In this document: piece by piece, positions 16,910 through 23,636 of the stretch
How the letters are laid out: each line of letters starts with the position of its first letter
Position numbering within the stretch: the first letter of the stretch is position 1
From: Candidatus Woesearchaeota archaeon
GTDB taxonomy: Archaea > Nanobdellota > Nanobdellia > Woesearchaeales > JAHWIC01
Direction: 5' to 3'
NCBI GenBank assembly: GCA_019322805.1
Contig: JAHWIC010000012.1
Coordinates: 1 to 36,417 of the forward strand
Length of the DNA stretch: 36,417 nt
Position numbers and translations under genes: made by a program
Notes under the pieces: model-generated
The model's input: only the letters and a program-made list of their open reading frames with translations
Database searches by the model: none
Told to the model about the DNA's origin: nothing

Positions 16910-16949
16910 ATAAAAGATTATAAAAGATAATAGAAGATAATAAAAGACA
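16910..16949 (+). repeat. Four tandem 10-nt repeats in a leader
   Basis: Four consecutive decamers, ATAAAAGATT, ATAAAAGATA, ATAGAAGATA and ATAAAAGACA, end directly at the GGTGAT ribosome binding site of the gene at 16959. The TATA box (GTTTAAATATAAC, near 16874-16886) lies upstream, so most of the repeat should be transcribed as an A-rich leader. It could be an expansion-prone tract or a site for an RNA-binding protein. Confidence 0.6.
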
Positions 16950-16958
16950 GGTGATAAT

Positions 16959-17609
16959 ATGGCTTATTTTAAGGATATGTTCCAGGTAAGGACAAAGGAA
17001 ATTCTGAATAACGCTATGATGGTATCAAAGCTGTCAGACGCTGACAGGATGTTCGCAAATATCATAAGTGTAAGGAAGGATATCATGGCTATTATCACAA
17101 GGCTTAACAGATTGAAATCAAAGGCCAGGGACAAAGCCTCAGCATCAGCTGATGTTGAAGCAGTTCAAAGAGGCATCCTGGTTCCTATGAAGGATGAGCT
17201 TACAAAGCTGTTCTCGATAGTTGAAGAAGACATGCTTCTTATTCATGATTTAGTTGAGTACATGCATGAGCTTTTAAGAATTGATCAGGAACTGGCAAGG
17301 GAAAGAGCTGCACAATCAGGTGTAAAGCTCAAGATGCCTGAGATTAAAACACAGCAAGATGCTCAAAAAGTCCAGCAAAAGATAGATGATGCAAAGCAAA
17401 AGATTGAAAAAGCAACAGCAGAAGGCAAAAGACTGGTTGAGATGAAAACAATCGCTGCAAGAAGCATTGGAGAGATCAAAAGAATGGCTGATGAAATGCG
17501 GAGAGAGCTTAAGAAATTCAGAAACCAGTTTGATGCAATGAGAAGGGCTGAGCTCAGGCCCATTCTTAAAGCCAGATTTAAGCCCGGATTCAGAAGAAAA
17601 GCTGCTTAA
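16959..17609 (+). CDS. Soluble coiled-coil protein with basic tail
   Basis: A 216-residue protein, helical throughout. Residues about 20-115 look like a helical bundle, about 118-190 form a charged coiled coil, and the tail is strongly basic (KARFKPGFRRKAA). The tail resembles those of the membrane coiled-coil proteins ending FRRRAA and GVPRAA. The ATG follows a clear AGGTGATAAT ribosome binding site and the tandem decamer leader. The gene is divergent from membrane coiled-coil protein 2, and its stop overlaps the stop of the converging GNAT gene by 2 nt. I do not recognise the family; basic tails could bind membrane surface or nucleic acid. Confidence 0.65.
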   Translation: MAYFKDMFQVRTKEILNNAMMVSKLSDADRMFANIISVRKDIMAIITRLNRLKSKARDKASASADVEAVQRGILVPMKDELTKLFSIVEEDMLLIHDLVEYMHELLRIDQELARERAAQSGVKLKMPEIKTQQDAQKVQQKIDDAKQKIEKATAEGKRLVEMKTIAARSIGEIKRMADEMRRELKKFRNQFDAMRRAELRPILKARFKPGFRRKAA

Positions 17610-18145
17610 ACTGCTCTGCGCATAATACTCCAGCTTTTCTTTCTTCTTAATATCTCACAGCCATGCTTGACATAGGTGTCCACTAAGCTGTTTGGTATCT
17701 GGAAATACATTATTCTTATTTTATTTTTTCTGAAGAAATCAATTGCTTTATCAGATAACATCAAACCAATCCCCTTCATCCTGTATTTTTTGCTCACACC
17801 CATCAAGGGTACATGAGCATGAAATACATGGCCAAGGCTGGGCGGCATAATAAACATCTGTCTTGGAGTGAAAAAGAACTTAAGGATTCTTTTTGGCTTA
17901 ATAGCCTGCTTCCATAAACTAATCACGCTTTTAACACCGCAGACAAACCCAATAACCTTGCTGTTATCCTTTGCAAGGATAAAGCCTTGTTCTGCAGCAT
18001 CAAGGTAAAGCTCCATCACATCCTTTACAAATTCTTTGCTTGGCAGCTTTCTAAATCTCTTCCTTAAAAAGCCGGAATAAACATCAAGAAAAAGCTTTGC
18101 AACAGAGTCCAAATCGTTCTTAGTTGCAACTGGATACCTTATCAT
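17606..18145 (-). CDS. GNAT-family N-acetyltransferase
   Basis: A 179-residue acetyl-CoA-dependent acyltransferase. The family signature for the pantetheine/pyrophosphate loop is visible as GVSKKYRMKGIGLMLSDKAI (about 116-135), preceded by the usual strands (GFILAKDNSKVIGFVCGV at about 54-71). The substrate is unknown. A His-rich stretch (GHVFHAHVPLMG) just before the motif is notable. It starts 21 nt after the 46-residue membrane peptide gene and is probably cotranscribed with it. It converges with the gene at 16959. Confidence 0.75.
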   Translation of the reverse strand: MIRYPVATKNDLDSVAKLFLDVYSGFLRKRFRKLPSKEFVKDVMELYLDAAEQGFILAKDNSKVIGFVCGVKSVISLWKQAIKPKRILKFFFTPRQMFIMPPSLGHVFHAHVPLMGVSKKYRMKGIGLMLSDKAIDFFRKNKIRIMYFQIPNSLVDTYVKHGCEILRRKKSWSIMRRAV

Positions 18146-18166
18146 AATAAGACTAAAGAAAAGGAT

Positions 18167-18307
18167 TTAGCCCCCTGCGCCAGGGCATGGAATCCATCCT
18201 TTCCAGAACAGGAAGTATACAAGAGCAGCTCCAATTAGAATACCTACAATTGCAGGGCCAATATACATGCCCATCATCATTGCTTTTTTCTTCAATGAAA
18301 ATTTCAT
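18167..18307 (-). CDS. 46-residue single-pass membrane peptide
   Basis: A short gene with a good ribosome binding site (AGAGGTGATA, then ATG). The peptide starts MKFSLKKKAMMMGMYIG, continues as one hydrophobic helix (about residues 14-34) and ends WIPCPGAGG. Positive charges at the start suggest an N-in orientation, leaving the Cys-Pro-Gly tail outside. It precedes the GNAT gene by 21 nt. I recognise no family, but the start signal and composition make it a credible gene. Confidence 0.6.
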   Translation of the reverse strand: MKFSLKKKAMMMGMYIGPAIVGILIGAALVYFLFWKGWIPCPGAGG

Positions 18308-18356
18308 ATTATCACCTCTATTTATCTTAATTAAGTTACAGCACTAATATTTAAAG

Positions 18357-19166
18357 TTATCGTTTTTTGAAATAATGACTTATACATTTATTGCAGTTAG
18401 AGAAGCATAATAAACATGGCTTGCTTCTTAATTCCTTATCCTTATTAGTATTTATATTCCCAATAACATCGCCTCTATTAATACAGCATGATATTATATC
18501 CCCATTTGCAAGCACTTCCGGAGGAACAAAGCTAAAGTAAAACAAAGCTCCAAACTGCATTGCAAAGTTTATCCTGAGAGAAGGATTCAACCTGTAAGGC
18601 AGTAAAGAAAGCCAGAGTTTCATTGCTTCAAAGCCGTTAATACATTGAGAATATCTTAATTCTGGAGTTGGTAAAACCCTTCCAAACATAAAGTTCTTTA
18701 CATCCGGATAAAAATATTTTATTATTTGCTTAGGCTCTTCCTTATTCAGTTTTCCAATAGCAGTTGAAATAATTATTTTTTTATTATATTTTTTTAATGA
18801 TTTGATTCCATTGAGTGTTTTTTTGAATGATCCTTCTCCCCTTATTTTATCATTTGTTTTCTCTGTTCCGTCGACAGAAATCCTAATTAAGTCTGCATTT
18901 AATTTTTTAGCAATCTTATCGTTAATTAAAGTACCATTTGTATTTATAGAAACATAGATTCCTTTTGATTTACAATAATCAATCAGCTCAAAAACATCCT
19001 TCCTTAGCAGAGGCTCTCCGCCTGTAAACTCAACAAATCTTGGCTTGTTCTTCCCGATAATTGAAACAATTTTATCAAAACTAAGAACATCCTTCCCTTT
19101 CTTAACACCGCACCATTTGCAGTTAAGGTTGCATTTGTTTGTTAACTCGAATATTAAGCCTATCAT
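18357..19166 (-). CDS. Radical SAM protein with SPASM-like C-terminal cysteines
   Basis: A 269-residue enzyme that should bind a [4Fe-4S] cluster and cleave S-adenosylmethionine to start radical chemistry. CNLNCKWC (C12, C16, C19) is the canonical CxxxCxxC motif; FTGGEP (about 47-52) is the SAM-binding GGE motif. Cys residues near the end (ISCCINR, then CLLCFSNCNKC) resemble an auxiliary-cluster (SPASM/twitch) region. Such enzymes modify peptides, cofactors or membrane molecules; the substrate cannot be told here and no precursor peptide is obvious, unless the Cys-ending 46-residue peptide next to it plays that part (speculative). The gene seems to stand alone, with AT-rich flanks. Confidence 0.8.
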   Translation of the reverse strand: MIGLIFELTNKCNLNCKWCGVKKGKDVLSFDKIVSIIGKNKPRFVEFTGGEPLLRKDVFELIDYCKSKGIYVSINTNGTLINDKIAKKLNADLIRISVDGTEKTNDKIRGEGSFKKTLNGIKSLKKYNKKIIISTAIGKLNKEEPKQIIKYFYPDVKNFMFGRVLPTPELRYSQCINGFEAMKLWLSLLPYRLNPSLRINFAMQFGALFYFSFVPPEVLANGDIISCCINRGDVIGNINTNKDKELRSKPCLLCFSNCNKCISHYFKKR

Positions 19167-19185
19167 TTTATCAATAAAAAATCGT

Positions 19186-19380
19186 CAATTGGTGCACGAA
19201 CAAAAAAATTATCAATAAAATCAATCAATTGGTGCACAAATACTGTAGTCAAACAAAGTTTGTTTACTGTTTTGCTTCACCTTATTTATTTTTAATTGTT
19301 TTAAATTTTAAAAATTAAAAATAAAAACCGGAACATGCGCACAACTAGTTGTGAATCTTTTTCTGCGCCCAATGATAAAT
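19186..19380. repeat. Intergenic repeat family R2, copy 2 (long form)
   Basis: CAATTGGTGCAC occurs twice (19186 and 19226). Then come a TAGTCAAAC-AAA-GTTTGTTTA hairpin (from 19246), a long AT-rich hairpin with TTTATTTTTAAT pairing ATTAAAAATAAA (about 19284-19325), and the perfect palindrome CACAACTAGTTGTG (19340-19353). The tail is TGCGCCCAATGATAA. The same order of parts is found at 35345-35497. The copy lies between divergent genes. Confidence 0.65.
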
Positions 19381-19460
19381 ATAATACTGATAAACACTTA
19401 CTTGCTATTTAAATCTTTTTAACCGTTATATTTAAATAATAGTATATATAGAATCAAACC

Positions 19461-19694
19461 ATGAACAAGAAAGGGGCTTTTGGTGAAAAGAAATTACCTC
19501 TGGATATAGAGATCATTATTGGCTTAATCATACTCGCATTTGGCGCTTTGCTTCTCCTGGATTTCTACAAATACCTGCCGAGGGATTTCTTTATCCCGAA
19601 AGAGATAATCATACAAGGCGCTGGCATCAGCAGTGTGCTTGCCGGCCTGGTTTTCACATTAAAGAAGCTGATAAAAAGGGAATCTGCGTTTTAA
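19461..19694 (+). CDS. Small two-helix membrane protein
   Basis: A 77-residue protein starting MNKKGAFGEKKLP, then a hydrophobic helix at about 16-33, a loop with DFYKYLPRDFFIPKE, and a second hydrophobic segment at about 50-68 before a basic tail. MNKKG resembles the leader of class III signal peptides, but the hydrophobic stretch is not directly adjacent, so I do not call it a pilin. A TATA-like TTATATTTAAATAATAG lies about 30 nt upstream. It converges with the membrane coiled-coil gene, the stops overlapping by 2 nt. Confidence 0.55.
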   Translation: MNKKGAFGEKKLPLDIEIIIGLIILAFGALLLLDFYKYLPRDFFIPKEIIIQGAGISSVLAGLVFTLKKLIKRESAF

Positions 19695-20953
19695 GCAGCA
19701 CGCCTTCTGAATCTTCCTCTCAGTATATTAGATTTCTCAAATCTTCTTCTTAAAATCTTTTTTACGGCTCTTAACTCCTTTTTCTCATCTTCATCAAGCT
19801 TTGCTTCATCGATAAGATAAGCTGCTTCTTTTTTTCCCAGCTCTTCTTCATGCCCAACCTCTGCCTTAATCTCAACATAATCCTTCAAAGCCCTGCCTTC
19901 ATACCCCAGCTCTGATTCAGTATAATCCCTTAATTTGTCGACTAATTCCTTGAGCTCATTAAGCACTGTTTCAACATCATCTGCATTTATTGTTTTTGAC
20001 GCCAATAATCCTTGTAGCCCTCCTACCAAGGCATGAACAGCTTCCAATACCTTTTGCTGCTCAACAGCAATTTGCCTCATAAGCTGCATATCCTTCTCAA
20101 GATCAGCTGCTGCCTCAAGCGCTTTTTTAGAGGCGCTTTCCTCCAGGAGATTAGCCTCGAACAGCGCTTTTAGATTATTGGTAGCCCTTCCTTCTAATTT
20201 CCTAAAAAGATTTCCTACAGCCCCTCTGGAGCTTGTTTCCAGCAGACTTTCTATCTTTGCCCTAAGCTTTTTTTCCTTTTCAGCCAGCTTTTCTTCCTCA
20301 AGGTCGCCTGTTATTATTGATTCGAGCAAACCCCTGATCTCTGCGGCTTCTGCGTTCTGGAGTTTTCCGAGCTGATCTATAAGAGAGTTGTTCATAAGCT
20401 GAAGCCTGCCTGCAAGCCTGAGCAGCATATAAGATGCAACACCAGCTTCATCAACAGTTTCAGTCTTTTTGCGTATAATATCATCTGCACTGCTGTTAAG
20501 CTCCACAAAAGCCTCAACAATTGACCTGGTTAATTTTGCCTTTTCCAACATCACGGATTTTATTTTTTTGAGTTTTTCCTCTTCGTGCTCAGCTTCTTCC
20601 TTTGCCAGTCCCAGCCTTTTATTCAAACCCTTAAGATACTGTCTTTGCTTAGCCTCTAAGCCTTCGCTTTCATCAATAAGGCTGTTTGTGTCGGTTAGTT
20701 TGCCAAGCCTGCGCTTTAATGCCTCTCTTGTCTTCCCAGGCTCTTCTCCCCATTTAACAGATTTAGGCTCATCAAAATAATGGTCATAATAATCCTCACG
20801 CCGCCTGTCTGCAATCTTTTTTCCTCCCATTGCTGCTCCTGCAATCACTGCTATCAGCGCACCAATCCCCATCACAGCCTGTGGCGTGACAGCATATGCT
20901 GCAGGGATTACAAGAAATAACATTAATAAGAAAATTAAAATCAAGCTCTTCAT
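19691..20953 (-). CDS. Membrane-anchored coiled-coil protein 3
   Basis: A 420-residue protein with a signal peptide (MKSLILIFLLMLFLVIPAAYA), one membrane helix at about 25-44 (AVMGIGALIAVIAGAAMGG), an acidic and aromatic juxtamembrane stretch (DYYDHYFDEP), and then helices and coiled coil to the end. The C terminus is basic (LRGRFRRRAA), close to the tail of the gene at 16959. Signal cleavage plus one membrane pass places the helical part in the cytoplasm, as predicted for the two three-pass relatives. It follows purA by 17 nt on the same strand, so it may be cotranscribed. No clear ribosome binding site is seen. Family not recognised. Confidence 0.68.
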   Translation of the reverse strand: MKSLILIFLLMLFLVIPAAYAVTPQAVMGIGALIAVIAGAAMGGKKIADRRREDYYDHYFDEPKSVKWGEEPGKTREALKRRLGKLTDTNSLIDESEGLEAKQRQYLKGLNKRLGLAKEEAEHEEEKLKKIKSVMLEKAKLTRSIVEAFVELNSSADDIIRKKTETVDEAGVASYMLLRLAGRLQLMNNSLIDQLGKLQNAEAAEIRGLLESIITGDLEEEKLAEKEKKLRAKIESLLETSSRGAVGNLFRKLEGRATNNLKALFEANLLEESASKKALEAAADLEKDMQLMRQIAVEQQKVLEAVHALVGGLQGLLASKTINADDVETVLNELKELVDKLRDYTESELGYEGRALKDYVEIKAEVGHEEELGKKEAAYLIDEAKLDEDEKKELRAVKKILRRRFEKSNILRGRFRRRAA

Positions 20954-20970
20954 TTTAAATATCTAAAAGC

Positions 20971-22251
20971 CTAAAACAATTCTTCTCTTTTCAAAACAAT
21001 TGTCTGTGTCCTTTCAGGACCAACAGAAACTATGGATAAAGGTATTCCAATGAGCTTCTGCAACCTCTTCACATAGGTTTTTGCAGCTGCTGGCAAGCTG
21101 TCAAACTTTGCTGCCTTGCTTAGATCATCACTCCATCCGTCAAGCTCCTCATAAACCGGCCTGCATTTTGAAAGCACGTCAAGGTCTGTTGGGAAGTTTT
21201 CTATCTTTTTACCATCAAGCTCGTAATGAGTGCAGAGCTTGAGCTTTTCCAAACCGGTCAAGACATCAAGCTTTGTAAGCACAGCTGAGCTTAAGCCGTT
21301 TATCATAACAGCATATTTCGCAACAACACCATCAAACCAGCCAGTACGACGAGGTCTGCCGGTTGTTGTTCCATACTCACGACCTTGAAGCCTCATATAT
21401 TTCCCCTGATGATATTTATCATTATCATTTGCTCTTTCCAATGCTTCTGTCCTTGCATCTTCAAAATAAGGCTTAATCTTATCCCATGTTCCTTCTGCTT
21501 TTGTCTGCTCTGCTGTACCAAGCTCTGTTGGAAACGGACCACCTCCAACACGAGTAGTATAAGCCTTTAGTATTGCAATAACCTTGTCTATCTTTGTCGG
21601 GCCAATTCCCAGGCCAGTGCAGGCGCCTCCTGCAGTAGGATTTGATGAAGTGACATAAGGATAAGTTCCATGGTCAATGTCAAGCATTGTTCCCTGCGCA
21701 CCTTCAACTAAAACATTCTTTCCAGCACTAATTGCTTCATTAATTATTGGATAAGTATCTTTAACTAAAGGCCTTATTATTTCTGCTTCTTTGCTCTGCC
21801 GTTTTACAAACTCAGACATCCTAAGGCCAGTTCTCACTATCTTATCCCTATAGCAAGGGCCTATTCCTCGAGCAGTAGTTCCTATCTTGCCTCCAGTTCT
21901 TTTGTCTTCCTCAATATGCTCTGGAAGTATAACATGAGCAGAACTGCTTACAACAAGCTGTTTGTCTGTTATTTTATAGCCCTTTTCCTCAAGCTTTTTA
22001 AGCTCTCCAACAAAAACAGCAGGATCGATAACCATTCCATTGCCGCATATGTTAAGCTTGTCTTTATGAACAATACCAGAAGGAATCAGGTGGAATTTAT
22101 ATGTCTCATCGCCAATCACAACTGTGTGGCCCGCATTATTTCCGCCTGTGGCGCGGGCAACAACATCAGCTTTTTCTGCCAAAAAATCAACGATTTTTCC
22201 TTTGCCCTCGTCCCCAAAAGCTCCACCAACAATAATAATAACTTTACCCAT
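20971..22251 (-). CDS. purA: Adenylosuccinate synthetase
   Basis: Catalyses GTP-dependent joining of IMP and aspartate to adenylosuccinate, the first committed step from IMP to AMP. The 426 residues are full length. Motifs seen: GGAFGDEGKGKIVD at the GTP/IMP site (the second residue pair is usually QW), GGNNAGHTV, the IMP-binding TARGIGPCYRDK, VEGAQGTMLDIDHGTYPYVTSS (quoted only in part as GAQGTMLDIDHGTYPYVTS), and GRPRRTGWFD. A strong GAGGAGG ribosome binding site lies 8 nt upstream, inside the end of the LAGLIDADG gene, which overlaps the purA start by 8 nt. Translation may be coupled to that gene. Confidence 0.96.
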   Translation of the reverse strand: MGKVIIIVGGAFGDEGKGKIVDFLAEKADVVARATGGNNAGHTVVIGDETYKFHLIPSGIVHKDKLNICGNGMVIDPAVFVGELKKLEEKGYKITDKQLVVSSSAHVILPEHIEEDKRTGGKIGTTARGIGPCYRDKIVRTGLRMSEFVKRQSKEAEIIRPLVKDTYPIINEAISAGKNVLVEGAQGTMLDIDHGTYPYVTSSNPTAGGACTGLGIGPTKIDKVIAILKAYTTRVGGGPFPTELGTAEQTKAEGTWDKIKPYFEDARTEALERANDNDKYHQGKYMRLQGREYGTTTGRPRRTGWFDGVVAKYAVMINGLSSAVLTKLDVLTGLEKLKLCTHYELDGKKIENFPTDLDVLSKCRPVYEELDGWSDDLSKAAKFDSLPAAAKTYVKRLQKLIGIPLSIVSVGPERTQTIVLKREELF

Positions 22252-23494
22252 CTTTAATGCCTCCTCTTCTTTGATAACTTAAAAAACCATTTATAAACTT
22301 ATCCCTTTTTTCAGGATGTAAATGCAAAGCGTTAAGTTCTCTAAGTCTTAAGAAATTTTCATATCTCCCGACTATAACCGCTTCTGACCCCTTAGTTAGT
22401 TCATCTTTTGAAGGGATTATGCCAAGGTTAGTCAAACATTTTTTAATGAAATCCCTTCTTTCCTGAGAACTTGCGCTAATTTTAATGTCTTGTAAAACAA
22501 CACATCCTTTTCTTAACCTTACACATCCTTCTGCTGCTATGAGCCCTCTAAGATAAGGCTTTATATAATCCCTATTTTTTAGAATATCTTTATTTAATTG
22601 ATAAAGTAAATTCAGATAAACGAGTTTAAATAGTTTATTGTGAAAAACTAATTGGATTAAAACATTCTTTGTGTTAGTTAAAAATGATTTTTTCTTTCTG
22701 AATTGGTTTTCATTAATTCCTAAACCCATAATTTTTTGCTTTATCTCTTGGAATTCTCTTTCATGAGATTTTGGAATTTCTGGATAAATTCTTAAAGCAT
22801 TCTTACTTACCCCTAAGTTTTTGAACCAGTTAATTTGATGTAAAATCAAATCTACGCATCCATTAGTGAAGGTGATATGAACGTCTGATAAAGCTTGGGT
22901 ACCATCACCTTGTTGAAGCCCTAAACCCTCGAAAAAGAAGTAATCTGTTTTTATTGAAGAAGGAACTAAAATAAGATTAGCATGATAATCAGCGGAAGTA
23001 TAGGCTATTCCTAAGTAACCTTTAGGGATTCTATAATACAACCATTTATCCTTATAGATGAAATCTTGTGGCCTTGGAACTAAGCCATTAAAAATCCAGT
23101 TGTCATGAATCTTGCACCAGACCCAATCATTTTTGAGCTCATAAGGAATTTTTGCTTGATTTCCCCAATATTTAGGTGCACTTTTGACCCACCTAGACTT
23201 AAAATCATCTAACGGTTCAATCTTAGCCCAGATGCCCCTCTTAATGATGTCCTGGTTTTTTCTTGAACCAGAATATTTGACTATTTCCTCTCTTATCCTT
23301 GTCTGACTAGGCACTTGCCATCCAGGTTCCCATCGTCTAAATTTTAATAGCTGCCCTTCTGTTTTAATTTTGATATTATTAATGCTCATCCTTTTAGCTA
23401 ACTCAAAAAATTCTTTTTTGTTAAGAAATTCGTATAAGTCCAGCACTTTGTTCATCATAATGTTTTTAGATTTATTAAATTTTTCATTATTCAT
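22244..23494 (-). CDS. Stand-alone LAGLIDADG-type protein (homing endonuclease or regulator)
   Basis: A 416-residue protein with two LAGLIDADG-like motifs. The first is degenerate (FFFEGLGLQQGDGTQ, about 181-195); the second is clearer (LRGLIAAEGCVRLRKG, about 315-330). Each keeps the acidic residue (Asp, Glu) that binds the catalytic metal, so a single-chain nuclease is possible. Residues about 15-75 look like an HTH-type helical segment (FELAKRMSINNIKIKTEGQL). It is not inside an intron or intein: purA beside it is intact. It overlaps purA by 8 nt. The frame is open to 23527, but GAGAGGTTGGTGAAT fits the ATG at 23494. A regulatory DNA-binding role, as in WhiA-like LAGLIDADG proteins, is an alternative. 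Confidence 0.65.
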   Translation of the reverse strand: MNNEKFNKSKNIMMNKVLDLYEFLNKKEFFELAKRMSINNIKIKTEGQLLKFRRWEPGWQVPSQTRIREEIVKYSGSRKNQDIIKRGIWAKIEPLDDFKSRWVKSAPKYWGNQAKIPYELKNDWVWCKIHDNWIFNGLVPRPQDFIYKDKWLYYRIPKGYLGIAYTSADYHANLILVPSSIKTDYFFFEGLGLQQGDGTQALSDVHITFTNGCVDLILHQINWFKNLGVSKNALRIYPEIPKSHEREFQEIKQKIMGLGINENQFRKKKSFLTNTKNVLIQLVFHNKLFKLVYLNLLYQLNKDILKNRDYIKPYLRGLIAAEGCVRLRKGCVVLQDIKISASSQERRDFIKKCLTNLGIIPSKDELTKGSEAVIVGRYENFLRLRELNALHLHPEKRDKFINGFLSYQRRGGIKDG

Positions 23495-23636
23495 ATTCAC
23501 CAACCTCTCTGTTTTCTTGAACAGCAATCTCTTTCTTTGTGGTTCAAGATGGGAAAGCGAGAAGTGTAGATGAATATGGAAATTTTATTAGTAATCAATT
23601 AGAATCTATCAATCAAAATTAAAAAATTCAAAAGGA

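Noticed and set aside
22244..22251. Frameshift or fusion between the LAGLIDADG gene and purA
   Set aside because: Both frames are complete, purA begins at its normal N terminus with its own GAGGAGG site, and the 8-nt overlap is ordinary coupling.
23520..23621. Plus-strand fragment reading VVQDGKARSVDEYGNF with about 33 codons before a stop
   Set aside because: It looks protein-like and could be the remnant of a gene end, but it is too short, has a stop just upstream and no start signal, so chance cannot be excluded.
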